Assembly (NCBI RefSeq): GCF_003289945.1
Contig: NZ_QMBP01000004.1
Location: forward strand, 248,001-312,000
DNA from: Mesorhizobium hawassense
Lineage (GTDB): Bacteria > Pseudomonadota > Alphaproteobacteria > Rhizobiales > Rhizobiaceae
Direction: 5' to 3'
DNA length: 64,000 bases
Made by a program: the position numbers and the translations under genes. The notes under the pieces were generated by a model, which searched no databases, had not been told where the DNA came from, and saw only the letters and a program-made list of their open reading frames with translations. The stretch's first letter is position 1. Every line of letters starts with the position of its first letter. This document shows, one piece after another, positions 8,754 to 18,086 of this stretch.

Positions 8754-9727
8754 TCGATCTGGTGGGCTACGGCGCCTTCTTCCTGACGACGGCATTGATC
8801 TTCTCGCTGATCACGCTGGGCCTCAACCTGCAATGGGGACTGACCGGCCTGTTCAATGTCGGCCTCGCCGGCTTCGTCGCCATCGGAGCCTACACGTCCG
8901 CGCTCTTGACCACGCCCGACGATCCCGCGCGACTGGGCGGCCTTGGCCTGCCGATCGTCGTCGGCTGTCTGGGCGCGATGGTCGTCGGCGGTCTGGCCGC
9001 GGCCCTCACCGGCTTCGCCACGCTGCGCCTCAGATCCGACTACCTGGCCATCACTACCTTCGGCGTCGCGGTGGTGGTGCAACTTGTGGCGCTCAATGCG
9101 CAGACGCTGACCGGCGGACCTTTCGGCATCGGTTTCATTCCACGCCCGTTCGGCGGCCTTGCCGAAACACCGCTGCTCTTCAATCTGACTAACCTCGCCA
9201 TCGTCCTGGCTGTGACGCTGGCCGCATATCTTGCGCTGGAACATCTCGCGCACAGCCCCTGGGGCCGGGTGCTGAAGGCGCTGCGCGAGGACGAACGCGC
9301 GGCGGTCTCGCTCGGCAAGAGCGCGCGCTTCTATCGTGTCCAGGCCTTTGCCGTCGGCGGAGCGATCATGGCGCTTGCCGGCGCGCTGCAGGCGCATTTC
9401 ATCGGCTTCATCGCGCCCGACAACTACCTGTCGATCCTCACCTTCCAGGTCTGGGTGATGCTGATCGTCGGCGGCTCCGGGAGCAACGCCGGCGCCGTTG
9501 CAGGCAGCGTGCTGGTCTGGGCGATATGGGCGGGCTCGGGCGCGCTCACCAGCGTGCTCTTCGCTCCGGAACAACAGGCACGAGCCGCATCTCTGCAAAT
9601 CGTCGCCATCGGCGTTATGCTGTGCGTCATCCTGCTGGTTCGGCCAAACGGCCTGTTCGGTCAACGTCCACGGCAGGTTCGTTTCGGCAAAAAGGCGAAG
9701 GTCATCGCCGGCGAAAGCGGATCCTGA
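8750..9727 (+). CDS. livM: Branched-chain amino acid ABC permease, LivM type
   Basis: A 325-residue partner permease with the LivM pattern: GLNLQWGLTGLFNVGLAGF early, then RLRSDYLAITTFG, LREDERAAVSLGK and the late GGSGSNAGAVAGS. The ATG overlaps the livH stop. The FAD oxidoreductase follows after a 5-base gap, so the transporter and enzyme are one operon. Confidence 0.92.
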   Translation: MIDLVGYGAFFLTTALIFSLITLGLNLQWGLTGLFNVGLAGFVAIGAYTSALLTTPDDPARLGGLGLPIVVGCLGAMVVGGLAAALTGFATLRLRSDYLAITTFGVAVVVQLVALNAQTLTGGPFGIGFIPRPFGGLAETPLLFNLTNLAIVLAVTLAAYLALEHLAHSPWGRVLKALREDERAAVSLGKSARFYRVQAFAVGGAIMALAGALQAHFIGFIAPDNYLSILTFQVWVMLIVGGSGSNAGAVAGSVLVWAIWAGSGALTSVLFAPEQQARAASLQIVAIGVMLCVILLVRPNGLFGQRPRQVRFGKKAKVIAGESGS

Positions 9728-9732
9728 ACGCA

Positions 9733-11022
9733 ATGGCGCGGCAGGAGGCGCTTTCCCTGTGGCACGCGGTCAGCCGCGATCGCCATGCCCGGCCAATGCT
9801 GGATGAGAGGCTCGATGTCGACCTTGCCATCGTCGGCGGCGGTTTCACCGGCCTGTCGACCGCGCTCCATACCGCCGGCAAAGGCCTTTCGGTGGCTGTC
9901 GTCGAAGCCGAAATCATCGCCTGGGGGGCGACCGGCCGCAACGCGGGCTTCGTCGTCCCGAACTTCGCCAAGATGGATCCGGACGCCATAGTGACGCATC
10001 TCGGCGCGGAGCGCGGCGAGCGGCTGATCGGGTTCGCCGCAAGCAGCGCCGACCTCGTCTTCAACCTGATCGACAAGCACGGCATCGCCTGCGACGCGGT
10101 GCAGAACGGCTGGATACAGGCGGCGCACTCACCGGCTGCTCTCGAAACGATCCGGTCCCGCGCCCGGCAATGGGCGAAGCGCGGCAGGCCGGCGGTCATG
10201 CTCGACCGACAACAAACCGAGGCGATGACCGGCGCACGCTTCTATGTCGGCGGCTGGATGGACCGCTCGGGCGGCGTGCTCAATCCGGTCGGATTCGCGC
10301 GCGGATTGGCCGATGCGGCCGAAAAAACCGGCGCGCGGATTTTCGAGCACACGCGCGTCGCATCGATCGACCGCGCGTCCGACGGCTGGACGCTGAAGAT
10401 GCCGTCGGGTTCACTGCGTGCCGGCAAGGTGCTGATCGCCACCAACGCCTATGGCGGCGCGCTCAATCCGACATTGCGGCGGACCTATTTTCCACTGAAG
10501 GTTTTCCAGATCGCGACGGCGCCGCTGTCGTTGAGGATGCGAGAGCGCCTGCTGCCCGGCGGTCAGGGTTTTTCCGACACCAGACGCAATCTTCTCACCT
10601 TCCGCTTCGATGCCCAGAACCGCCTGATCAGCGGCGGCATGCATGTGGTAGGCGCGGGCGCCGACGGGCGCGTGCCGCAAACAATCTGGCGGCGACTTTC
10701 GACGTGTCTGGAGCTGCCTGACTTGCCGCCGCTCGAGTACAGTTGGTCGGGGATAGCCGCCGTCGAGCCGGATTTCCTGCCGCATCTGATTGACCTCGGC
10801 CCGGGTCTGATCGCCGCGCGCGCCTGCAACGGTCGCGGCATCGCCATGACCACGGCCATGGGCAAGGTGCTGGCCGACTGGGCGGCCGGGACAGAAGCCC
10901 GCGACCTGCCGCTGCCATTCGCGCCGCCGGCGCCGATCCCGTTCCACGGCCTGCTGCGCTATGCGCCCAACATTCTGTTGCCGTGGAGCATGCTGCGCGA
11001 CCGGCTGGATCGGACCGGTTAG
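9733..11022 (+). CDS. FAD-dependent oxidoreductase, DAO family (amine/amino acid oxidase-like)
   Basis: A 429-residue flavoprotein with an N-terminal dinucleotide site (LAIVGGGFTGLSTALHTA, about residues 34-51) preceded by a LWHAVSRDRHARP leader like that of the PuuB/gamma-glutamylputrescine oxidase group. WGATGRNAGFV near residue 65 and a C-terminal NGRGIAMTTAMGKVLADW block complete the DAO fold. It should oxidise an amine or amino acid brought in by LivGFHM, feeding a carbonyl product perhaps to the aldo/keto reductase. That pathway link is inferred from context only. Confidence 0.85.
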   Translation: MARQEALSLWHAVSRDRHARPMLDERLDVDLAIVGGGFTGLSTALHTAGKGLSVAVVEAEIIAWGATGRNAGFVVPNFAKMDPDAIVTHLGAERGERLIGFAASSADLVFNLIDKHGIACDAVQNGWIQAAHSPAALETIRSRARQWAKRGRPAVMLDRQQTEAMTGARFYVGGWMDRSGGVLNPVGFARGLADAAEKTGARIFEHTRVASIDRASDGWTLKMPSGSLRAGKVLIATNAYGGALNPTLRRTYFPLKVFQIATAPLSLRMRERLLPGGQGFSDTRRNLLTFRFDAQNRLISGGMHVVGAGADGRVPQTIWRRLSTCLELPDLPPLEYSWSGIAAVEPDFLPHLIDLGPGLIAARACNGRGIAMTTAMGKVLADWAAGTEARDLPLPFAPPAPIPFHGLLRYAPNILLPWSMLRDRLDRTG

Positions 11023-11041
11023 GACAGATTTCGAACAGCCT

Positions 11042-11059
11042 GTAGCAGCCGCCTGCTAC
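11042..11059 (+). terminator. Short hairpin after FAD oxidoreductase
   Basis: GTAGCAG (11042-11048) pairs with CTGCTAC (11053-11059) over a 4-base loop, 20 bases past the oxidoreductase stop. A TTTTT run follows only at 11071-11075. This is a weak, possible terminator for the liv-oxidase operon. Confidence 0.3.
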
Positions 11060-11178
11060 CAGCTACGCACTTTTTCGTGCTAGCCAACGAACGAATGGCG
11101 AACCCCGCCGAGGTCGTGTAGGGTCAAAAAAAAGAAACCGCGACCCGTCACGAACGGCGAGTGAATCTGGGAGGATTC

Positions 11179-11652
11179 ATGGTCGAAATCATCTCCAAGC
11201 GGGACGGCCCGCGGCGCGAGGATGTTCAGGTCAAGCGAATGATCGAACAGAACCGCTCGACGATCGTGCGCCTTGCCGACCAGATCAGCGGCGGGGGCTA
11301 TTCGGCGTCCAGGAAACCGCGCCAGAAACCGCGAGCCGAAGGACTGATCATCCATGTTGGCGGTGGTTCGCCGGTCGCGGCCGAGGCCGATCCATCCATT
11401 CGCGTCAGCATCAATGGCCGGGTGGTCTCGGTGGACCGGAATACAGGCCGCCAACTCCACCATATCGGCGATATCCGCAGCCGCGACGGTGCGCAGGTCT
11501 TTGTCCTGGCGACGAAGCAGAACGGCTTCTTTTCGCCCGTCGATGAGGCTGTCGCACAAGTGCTTGCCGACCTGGACGGGTCCCGGCTCGGGGCCACCTA
11601 CACCGAAGAACAGCTTGCCGCCGACATCGGAGTGAAACTCGGCATCGCCTAG
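11179..11652 (+). CDS. Hypothetical protein upstream of the sigma-54 regulator
   Basis: A 157-residue soluble protein that I do not recognise. The ATG at 11179 is preferred because GGGAGGA lies 4-10 bases before it; a GTG at 11161 in the same frame would add six residues but would place that motif inside the gene. The sequence is charged at the N-terminus (KRDGPRREDVQVKRM), with a central RVSINGRVVSVDRNTG strand-like stretch and an IRSRDGAQVFVLATKQNG segment. It precedes the AcoR-type regulator by 79 bases on the same strand and may be part of the monooxygenase locus. Confidence 0.7.
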   Translation: MVEIISKRDGPRREDVQVKRMIEQNRSTIVRLADQISGGGYSASRKPRQKPRAEGLIIHVGGGSPVAAEADPSIRVSINGRVVSVDRNTGRQLHHIGDIRSRDGAQVFVLATKQNGFFSPVDEAVAQVLADLDGSRLGATYTEEQLAADIGVKLGIA

Positions 11653-11731
11653 CGCATCTGCGAACGACCATCCGAGCGCAGCCCGACAGCATACAGAAAT
11701 AGCATGCCCCCAAAGGTTCTGTGATGGCTGA

Positions 11732-13807
11732 ATGAAACGCGGGATCGATACCAACCAGATGAAGACCGGTGCTCTCCCGGCGCGTGCGCCGATGACCACT
11801 GGACTGGTCCTGGACTCCATCGACTATGACGAGCGCGCCACCATGCGCGCCTGGGAAAATTTTCTGTCCGACGCGCCGCAATGCGCGCGCGATCCGGTCC
11901 AGGTCCGCTCGCTGATCCACGATTCCTGGTACCGCAGCGCCACTGGCGGGATCAACGCGCAGGGTGTCGAGGCTCCCCTCAACAGCAACCGCGACGAGAT
12001 CGAGTATCTGACCCGCGCCAACGCCGAGCTGCTTTCGGCGGCGCGGCGGCCGTTCGCCTCTCTTGGTCCGCTGCTGGAGGGGACGGGAGCGATGCTGGTG
12101 CTGGCCGACAGCGACGGCGTGCTGATCGAAGCCATCGGCGACAAGAAGACCCTGCATGACGGCATGGACATCCATCTCGCCATCGGCGGCAAATGGAACG
12201 AGGGCGCCGTCGGGACCAACGGCATCGGCACCGCGCTCTGGACCGGCGAACCGATCTTCGTCCACGCGGCCGAGCATTTCTGCGCCGGCATCAAAGGCTG
12301 GACCTGCGCCGGCGCGCCGATCCGCGACCCGTTGGATGGAAAGATCATCGGCGTCGTCGACCTGTCAGGCTATTCGCCGATCTTCCGCCCCCACAACACC
12401 GCACTCGTCGCCGCCACCGCCAGGCAGATCGAAAAGGCGCTGGCCGAGCAGCAGCAGGAACAGCGCACCCGCCTGCTCGAAGCCTTCATTTCCTCGTCAC
12501 CCGGCTATCGCGGCAAGGACGGCCTGGTGATCGTCGATCACCGTGGCCGGGCGATCTTCTGCAACAACGTGCCCAATGGCGACACGACGGAGATGACGGA
12601 CGGCCCGATCGAGCCGGGCCGCGGTCGTTGGCTCATGAACCTGCCGGCGTCCGGCTCCGACAGCGATCTGGCCAAGGCGCTGCCGGCGCATCTGCGGTCC
12701 TGCCATGTCACGCCGCTGAAGTTGGACGGCAATCTCAGCGGCGCCGCTCTCGTGTTCCCGGCCGCGCCGGTCGTTTCCGGTGTCGCGGTGATCAACCGGG
12801 CAGCGGACAAGCAATTGCAGGCAGTGACGTCGATGATCGTCGGCGAAAGCGAAAAGTTGCTGGCCGCCATCGATGTCGCCTGCCGCGTGGCTCGGTCGAG
12901 CGGCGTGACATCGCTGCTGATAGAAGGCGAAACCGGCGTCGGCAAGGAGCTGTTCGCGCGGCTTGTCCATGCCGGCAGTCGGCGCACCGACAATGACCCG
13001 TTCATCGCGCTGAATTGCGGCGCCATCACCAGGGAGCTGTTCGGCAGCGAGTTGTTCGGCCATGTGGCCGGCGCTTTTACCGGCGCCTCGCGTGACGGCA
13101 AGGCGGGCGTTTTCGAGCAGGCCAATGGCGGCGTCCTCAGCCTCGACGAAATCGGCGAGTTGCCGCTCGAGATCCAGCCATTCCTGTTGCGCGTCCTGGA
13201 AGAGCGTGTCGTTCACCGCATCGGCGACAGCAGGGGGCGCCCGGTGGACGCCCGCCTCGTCGCCTCGACCAATCGCGATCTCAAGCAGGAAGTCGCGGCC
13301 GGGCGCTTCCGCAGCGACCTCTATTACCGCATCGGCGCCGTCTCGATCCGCGTCCCCGCGTTGCGCGAGCGCGGCGAGGACGCGCTGTTGCTGGTCGAGC
13401 ATTTCAACCGCCATATCGCGGACAAGGCCGGCAGCGAACCGCTGCGGTTTTCAAGCCTCGCGCTCGACGCGCTGCAGGCCTATCGCTGGCCGGGCAATGT
13501 GCGCGAGCTGAAGAACCTGATGGAACGCCTGCATATCCTGGCGCGCGACAGCACCATCGACCTCCGGGATCTCCCATGGGAGATCACCGTCGGCAATCGC
13601 GATGGCGCAACCATGCACAACGACAATCCCGCCGCCATGCTCGAGGTGCCGGTATGCACATTCGAGGATGCCGAGCGTCAGGCGATCAGGAATGCTCTTG
13701 CCGCGGAGAACGGCAATCTGAGCAAGGTCGCCCAGAGACTGGGCATTTCGCGGCCGACGCTCTACCGCAAGCTCGACCAGTACGGCATTCGGCGCGGTTT
13801 CCTCTAG
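11732..13807 (+). CDS. Sigma-54-dependent transcriptional activator, AcoR/MimR type
   Basis: A 691-residue enhancer-binding protein. A GAF-like sensory region lies at about residues 70-230 ([16 protein letters not shown] and [16 protein letters not shown] are typical of AcoR-type activators). The AAA+ domain follows, with Walker A GETGVGKE near residue 398, the sigma-54 contact loop GAFTGA at residues 447-452, and [12 protein letters not shown] Fis-type HTH ([19 protein letters not shown]) ends the protein. It is convergent with the monooxygenase operon, whose first gene has a consensus sigma-54 promoter, so it is the probable activator responding to substrate or product. An in-frame ATG at 11759 is an alternative start. 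Confidence 0.92.
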   Translation: MKRGIDTNQMKTGALPARAPMTTGLVLDSIDYDERATMRAWENFLSDAPQCARDPVQVRSLIHDSWYRSATGGINAQGVEAPLNSNRDEIEYLTRANAELLSAARRPFASLGPLLEGTGAMLVLADSDGVLIEAIGDKKTLHDGMDIHLAIGGKWNEGAVGTNGIGTALWTGEPIFVHAAEHFCAGIKGWTCAGAPIRDPLDGKIIGVVDLSGYSPIFRPHNTALVAATARQIEKALAEQQQEQRTRLLEAFISSSPGYRGKDGLVIVDHRGRAIFCNNVPNGDTTEMTDGPIEPGRGRWLMNLPASGSDSDLAKALPAHLRSCHVTPLKLDGNLSGAALVFPAAPVVSGVAVINRAADKQLQAVTSMIVGESEKLLAAIDVACRVARSSGVTSLLIEGETGVGKELFARLVHAGSRRTDNDPFIALNCGAITRELFGSELFGHVAGAFTGASRDGKAGVFEQANGGVLSLDEIGELPLEIQPFLLRVLEERVVHRIGDSRGRPVDARLVASTNRDLKQEVAAGRFRSDLYYRIGAVSIRVPALRERGEDALLLVEHFNRHIADKAGSEPLRFSSLALDALQAYRWPGNVRELKNLMERLHILARDSTIDLRDLPWEITVGNRDGATMHNDNPAAMLEVPVCTFEDAERQAIRNALAAENGNLSKVAQRLGISRPTLYRKLDQYGIRRGFL

Positions 13808-13834
13808 ACCCAGGCCCGTTTTCCGGCACAAAAA

Positions 13835-13860
13835 AATCCGCGGCATTAGCGCCGCGGATT
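13835..13860 (-). terminator. Rho-independent terminator of the monooxygenase operon
   Basis: A perfect 10-bp GC-rich stem (aatccgcggc at 13835-13844 with gccgcggatt at 13851-13860, 6-base loop) lies 49 bases past the DUF1097 stop. Read on the minus strand, it is followed directly by a T-run (the aaaaaaa at 13830-13836 on the plus strand). It also separates the convergent regulator, whose stop is 28 bases away. Confidence 0.85.
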
Positions 13861-13908
13861 GGGGAAGTTCGTCGCCCAGCCGCCTTCAGGGGGCGGGTCC
13901 GGGAATGA

Positions 13909-14406
13909 TCAGACCTTTACGACAGCACCGGTCACTTTCTCCGAGACGTAGCCGAGGATGTTGCCGATGATCAGCGAGATAACCACAGCGGCCGCGACCT
14001 TGGTAATGGCGCCGATGCCTTCGCCATAGGCGGCGGCACCAAGCAGAAAAAGCGCGGCAGTCGTTGCATAGCCGTAGACCGCTGACGGAATGGCGCTCAG
14101 CAACGGCAGCTTGGCGGCGAGTATCAGCGCGACGATTGAAATGCCGACGCAAATGCCGGCCATGACCGCCGTAACACCAATGGACGTCAGTGCTATCAGT
14201 GCGCCGGCTGCGCAGACCGCTCCCCAGAGGTTTGCAACCGCCGAATTCTTGAAACCGGCTTCCTTGCCGCCACAGTGATAGAAACTCCCCCAGCCTACAA
14301 ACACCGCCCAGATCAGCAGATAGGGGTTGCCGATGGTGATCGCTGCCCACGTTGCAATGCCGCCCATAATGCCGATGACGACGGCCAACCCTGTGATAAG
14401 ATCCAT
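13909..14406 (-). CDS. DUF1097 family integral membrane protein
   Basis: A 165-residue, almost wholly hydrophobic protein with about five membrane segments and the DUF1097 pattern (AAITIGNPYLLIWAVFVGW, FYHCGGKEAGFKNS, NLWGAVCA). The E. coli relative is YcdZ, of unknown function. GGGAGG lies 5 bases upstream of the ATG. It is the last gene before the terminator and probably co-transcribed with the monooxygenase genes. A transport or membrane role with the neighbouring aquaporin is possible but unproven. Confidence 0.8.
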   Translation of the reverse strand: MDLITGLAVVIGIMGGIATWAAITIGNPYLLIWAVFVGWGSFYHCGGKEAGFKNSAVANLWGAVCAAGALIALTSIGVTAVMAGICVGISIVALILAAKLPLLSAIPSAVYGYATTAALFLLGAAAYGEGIGAITKVAAAVVISLIIGNILGYVSEKVTGAVVKV

Positions 14407-14522
14407 ATTGTCCTCCCGTTTTCCAAAGCTCGAAGCAAAGAAACTCGTTTCAGGATCGCGCTTCGTTGACGTCCCGATGCGGAAAACGCCATGGCATCAG
14501 CCACAGGGTTCAGAAGAAAAGG

Positions 14523-14538
14523 TTGCCGGGTCCGGCAA
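14523..14538 (-). terminator. Small hairpin between aquaporin and DUF1097 genes
   Basis: TTGCCGG (14523-14529) and CCGGCAA (14532-14538) form a tight stem 4 bases beyond the aquaporin stop. On the minus strand the next bases are CCTTTTCTTC. It could be a weak terminator or attenuator reducing DUF1097 expression. Confidence 0.35.
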
Positions 14539-14542
14539 GCCG

Positions 14543-15232
14543 TCAGGCCGGCTGAGCCGCGGGCTCGCTCGCGCCGATCACCCCGGCGCGCAATGCCAGT
14601 CCGGCTACGGCGGCACCAAGGCAAGGCGCGACGATATACAGCCACAGCTGCGACAGTGCAGCTCCGCCGGCAAAGAGCGCCGGGCCGAGCGAGCGGGCCG
14701 GATTGACGGACGACCCGGACACGGCGATGCCGGCAAGGTGGATCATGACCAGCGTGAGCCCGATCGCCAGGCCGGCCAGAGGTCCGGCGCCGCCCTCGGC
14801 GGTCGCGCGAAGGATGACGACCAGAAACAGGAAGGTGGCGACTGCCTCGAACAGGAAGGCCGACGTCGCCGAATAGGCCGACCAGCCGTTCTGGGCAAAG
14901 CCGTTCGCGGCGACGTCGTAGCCGCCGCCCTTCCCTTCCACGATCACATAGAGCACCGCCGATGCGACGATCGCCCCCAGACATTGCGCGACGACATAGC
15001 CGATCAGATCGCCGGATTTCATCCGGCCGGAAACAAAGACGCCCAGGCTCACCGCCGGATTGAGATGCGCGCCCGAAATCGGTCCGATCGAATAGGCCAT
15101 CGCCACCACCGACAGACCGAAGGCCATGGCGACGCCGAGCAGGCCGACCTCGGCGCGCATGAACAGAACCGTTGCGCAGCCGAAGAAGACCAGCGCGAAG
15201 GTTCCGACGAATTCACAGATGTATTTGTTCAT
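14543..15232 (-). CDS. Aquaporin / glycerol facilitator (MIP family)
   Basis: A 229-residue channel protein with both MIP pore signatures, GAHLNPAVS near residue 57 and SSVNPARS near residue 175, and six hydrophobic segments. Length and pattern are closest to AqpZ-type channels. The start has AGGGAGA upstream. Its place inside a monooxygenase operon is unusual and suggests passage of a small neutral substrate or product (alcohol, ketone, diol), but a water channel is equally compatible with the sequence. Confidence 0.9.
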   Translation of the reverse strand: MNKYICEFVGTFALVFFGCATVLFMRAEVGLLGVAMAFGLSVVAMAYSIGPISGAHLNPAVSLGVFVSGRMKSGDLIGYVVAQCLGAIVASAVLYVIVEGKGGGYDVAANGFAQNGWSAYSATSAFLFEAVATFLFLVVILRATAEGGAGPLAGLAIGLTLVMIHLAGIAVSGSSVNPARSLGPALFAGGAALSQLWLYIVAPCLGAAVAGLALRAGVIGASEPAAQPA

Positions 15233-15304
15233 ATGCTGTCTCCCTCTGGATGATGATGGGACCGGGGCACCGCACCGGTCGGCGCGGCGTTCGGTCCAGG
15301 CGTT

Positions 15305-16348
15305 TCACGGCACGATGACGCCGCGGCCGATGAACCGCCGGTTCTTGAAATCGTCGAGCGCGGTGTTGATGCTGGCGAGGTTGTATTCGGTGTAGTGCAT
15401 CTTCACCTTGCCGTCGGCGTTGAGCTCCATCAGCTCGACGAGCTCGGTGAAATTGCCGACCAGGCTGCCGCCGATGTTGATCTCCTCGATGACCAAATGC
15501 GCGGTCGGCACGTTGACCGAGCCGCCATAGCCGACGACGAACAACTGGCCGCCCTTGCGCACCATCTTCCAGCAGATGTTCTCGACGCCGAGCTCGCCGA
15601 CGAAGTCGATGACCACATGGGCGCCGCCGCCGGTGATCGCCCTCACCTCCTCGACGACGTTCGGCCCGCCGTCGAGCACGAAATCGGCGCCAAGATCCTT
15701 GGCCAGCACGCGCGCGGCCGGCTCGCGGTCGACGGCGATGATCCGGCAGCCCGAGATCGCATGCAGCGATTGCAGCGCGATATGGCCGAGCCCACCGATG
15801 CCGAGCAGGACGCAATAGCTGCCGGGCCGCAAGAGCTTCGCGGCGCGTTTGGCCGCGCGATACGCGGTGATGCCGGCATCGGCCAGCGGCGCCACCTCGA
15901 TCGGCGTGACGTTGGCGTTGAGCTTGATCAGCGAGCGTTCGCTGGTGATGAAGTATTCGGCGAAGCCGCCATTCATGCCGAGGCCGGGGAACTGGCCATT
16001 GTCGCAGTACATGTCCTCGCCGTGGCGGCAGTTGAGGCAGATGCCGCAGGAACGGAAGGGATGGCAGATCACCGCGTCGCCGCGCTTGACCGATCTGACG
16101 CCGCTGCCGACCTCCTCGACCCAGCCGGCATTCTCGTGGCCCATGATGTAGGGCAGCAGCGTGCCCTCGGGGTCCATTGTCGGCTTCCACACCCCTTCGA
16201 TGATGTGGAGGTCGGTGCGGCAGAGGCCGGCGGCGCCGACCCGCACGATCACCTCGTCAGGAGCCGTGATCGTCGGCGCCCTGACCTCCTCGATCTTGAG
16301 CTTCACGTTCATTTTCGGGTCGTATTCGTAAAGTCTGGCAGCTTTCAT
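15305..16348 (-). CDS. Zinc-dependent NAD(P) alcohol dehydrogenase
   Basis: A 347-residue medium-chain dehydrogenase. Catalytic zinc ligands are visible in AGLCRTDLHIIEG (Cys) and GHENAGWVEEVG (His-Glu). The structural-zinc cysteines are in RSCGICLNCRHGEDMYC, and the cofactor site is LGIGGLGHIALQ. In propane-monooxygenase clusters an alcohol dehydrogenase of this class oxidises the alcohol made by the monooxygenase, which fits its place four genes after the coupling-protein gene. GAGAGG is about 8 bases upstream of the ATG. Confidence 0.92.
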   Translation of the reverse strand: MKAARLYEYDPKMNVKLKIEEVRAPTITAPDEVIVRVGAAGLCRTDLHIIEGVWKPTMDPEGTLLPYIMGHENAGWVEEVGSGVRSVKRGDAVICHPFRSCGICLNCRHGEDMYCDNGQFPGLGMNGGFAEYFITSERSLIKLNANVTPIEVAPLADAGITAYRAAKRAAKLLRPGSYCVLLGIGGLGHIALQSLHAISGCRIIAVDREPAARVLAKDLGADFVLDGGPNVVEEVRAITGGGAHVVIDFVGELGVENICWKMVRKGGQLFVVGYGGSVNVPTAHLVIEEINIGGSLVGNFTELVELMELNADGKVKMHYTEYNLASINTALDDFKNRRFIGRGVIVP

Positions 16349-16378
16349 CGTCGTATCCTCTCAGGTCCGGAAATTGGT

Positions 16379-18010
16379 TCAGGCGCGGCCGAGCTTTTCG
16401 GAGCCGCCGCCGCGTGCCGGCCCGGCCGTCGGGTCCTCATCCTCGGCGAGATCGCCGATCAAGGTTTCAGTGGTCAGGATCAGCGTCGCGACGGAAGCCG
16501 CATTGGCGAGCGCCGTATAGGTGACGCGGACGGGGTCGATGATCCCGGCTTCGAACATGTTCTGGTAGTTGCCGGCGGAGGCGTTGTAGCCGTAGCCGCC
16601 GTTGATACGCGTCACCTCGGTCACCACGGCCTCGGGATCGGCGCCGGCATTGGCGGCGATGCGCCACAGTGGTCGTGTCAGCACCGAGCGGACCAGGCGC
16701 ACACCCTCGGCGACATCGCCATCGACACTGGTCGCCACCTTGTCGAGCAACGGCGCGATCTGGGCAAGCGCCGAGCCGCCGCCGGCGACCACGCCCTCCT
16801 CGGACGCCGCGCGCACCGCATTCAGCGAATCCTCGATCAGCTGTATGGTCCGCTTCTGCTCGACCGGCGTGACGCCACCGGCATAGAGGATCGCCGTGCC
16901 GCCGGACAGCTTGGCCAGACGCTCGCGCAGCTTGTCCTGCTCGATGTTCGGCGGCGCGGCTTCATATTGGCGCTGCACCTGCGCGCGCCGTGAGGCGATC
17001 GCATCATGGTCGCCGCCGCCACGAATGATCGAGGTGTAGGACGAGCTGGTCTTTACCCGGTCGGCCGTTCCGAGATCTTCGGCGGTGATGTCCTCAAGCC
17101 GGCCGCCGAGATCGCGGGCGATCACCTTGCCACCGGTGATGATCGCCAGGTCCTCCATCATTGCCTTGCGCCAGTGGCCATATTCCGGCGGATGGACGAT
17201 GAGATATTTGCCAGGTCCTTGCTTGCCGAGCAGCGTGACCACGACTTCCGGCGACACTTCCTCGGACACGATCAACAATGGCCGCCCGGCCTCGTCGGCG
17301 ATGCGGCGCGCGGTCTCGAGCGCCTTGGGCTCCTTGATCTTGAGATCCGTCATCAGGATGTAGGGCCGCTCCAAGACGGCCTCCATCTTCTCCTGGTCGG
17401 TGACCATGTGATGCGAGAGGTAGCCGCGGTCGAAGGACATACCCTCGACCACGTCGAGCGTGGTTTCGGTGGTGACGCTGAAGTCGGTGGTGATGACGCC
17501 TTCCGCCCCGACGCGCTGATGTGCTTCCGCCACCAGCGCGCCAAGCCTGGCATCGGTCGCGGCGATGTTTGCCACGGAGGCGAGGATGCCGTTGCCCTTG
17601 GCCGGCTTGGCGGAAGCCTTGAGAGCAGCCACCACCGCCTTGACCGCGAGCTCGATGCCCCTGCACAGATCGACCGACTTGGCGCCGCGCTCATTCGCTT
17701 CGATACCGCCCTGGATCAGCGCGTTTGCCAGCACGATGGCGGTCGTCGTGCCGTCGCCGGCGACCTCGTTCGTCTGCATCGACACTTCGCGGACGACTTG
17801 CGCGCCCATGTTCTCGAAGCGATCGTGGAGTTCGATCTCGGAGGCGATGCTGACGCCGTCGCGCGTCACCATCGGCGTCCCGATCGGCCGGTCGATCATG
17901 GCGTTCATGCCTTTGGGCCCGAGCGTCGGCTCGACGGCCGTCGCCAGCCTGAAGACGCCTCGGGCAAGGGCGCGACGCGCCTCTGAATTGTGCAGCATGA
18001 TTTTGGCCAT
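16379..18010 (-). CDS. GroEL-type chaperonin dedicated to the monooxygenase (MimG-like)
   Basis: A 543-residue chaperonin 60 paralogue. ATP-site motifs are present (EPTLGPKGMNAMID near residue 27, AGDGTTTAIVLA near residue 80, and a late GYGYNASAG). The C-terminus ends EDPTAGPARGGGSEKLGRA, not the GGM repeats of housekeeping GroEL, and no groES accompanies it. In Mycobacterium mim clusters a GroEL-like protein is needed for folding of the monooxygenase large subunit, and the same gene order here supports that role. The start at 18010 has AAGGAGG 4 bases upstream; a longer open frame upstream was rejected. Confidence 0.9.
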   Translation of the reverse strand: MAKIMLHNSEARRALARGVFRLATAVEPTLGPKGMNAMIDRPIGTPMVTRDGVSIASEIELHDRFENMGAQVVREVSMQTNEVAGDGTTTAIVLANALIQGGIEANERGAKSVDLCRGIELAVKAVVAALKASAKPAKGNGILASVANIAATDARLGALVAEAHQRVGAEGVITTDFSVTTETTLDVVEGMSFDRGYLSHHMVTDQEKMEAVLERPYILMTDLKIKEPKALETARRIADEAGRPLLIVSEEVSPEVVVTLLGKQGPGKYLIVHPPEYGHWRKAMMEDLAIITGGKVIARDLGGRLEDITAEDLGTADRVKTSSSYTSIIRGGGDHDAIASRRAQVQRQYEAAPPNIEQDKLRERLAKLSGGTAILYAGGVTPVEQKRTIQLIEDSLNAVRAASEEGVVAGGGSALAQIAPLLDKVATSVDGDVAEGVRLVRSVLTRPLWRIAANAGADPEAVVTEVTRINGGYGYNASAGNYQNMFEAGIIDPVRVTYTALANAASVATLILTTETLIGDLAEDEDPTAGPARGGGSEKLGRA

Positions 18011-18086
18011 GATTCCTCCTTCCGCCTTACGGGCGGGTTGTTGGTTAGGGGCCTCGTGCGAGGGAGGCCGTTGCTTTCGGTTCTGC

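Noticed and set aside
8243..9733. A 496-residue minus-strand frame opposite livH and livM
   Set aside because: Shadow of two permease genes with standard motifs. Its content is low-complexity charged sequence.
15395..16993. A 532-residue plus-strand frame opposite the alcohol dehydrogenase and GroEL genes
   Set aside because: Antisense to two certain genes; no domain pattern or start site.
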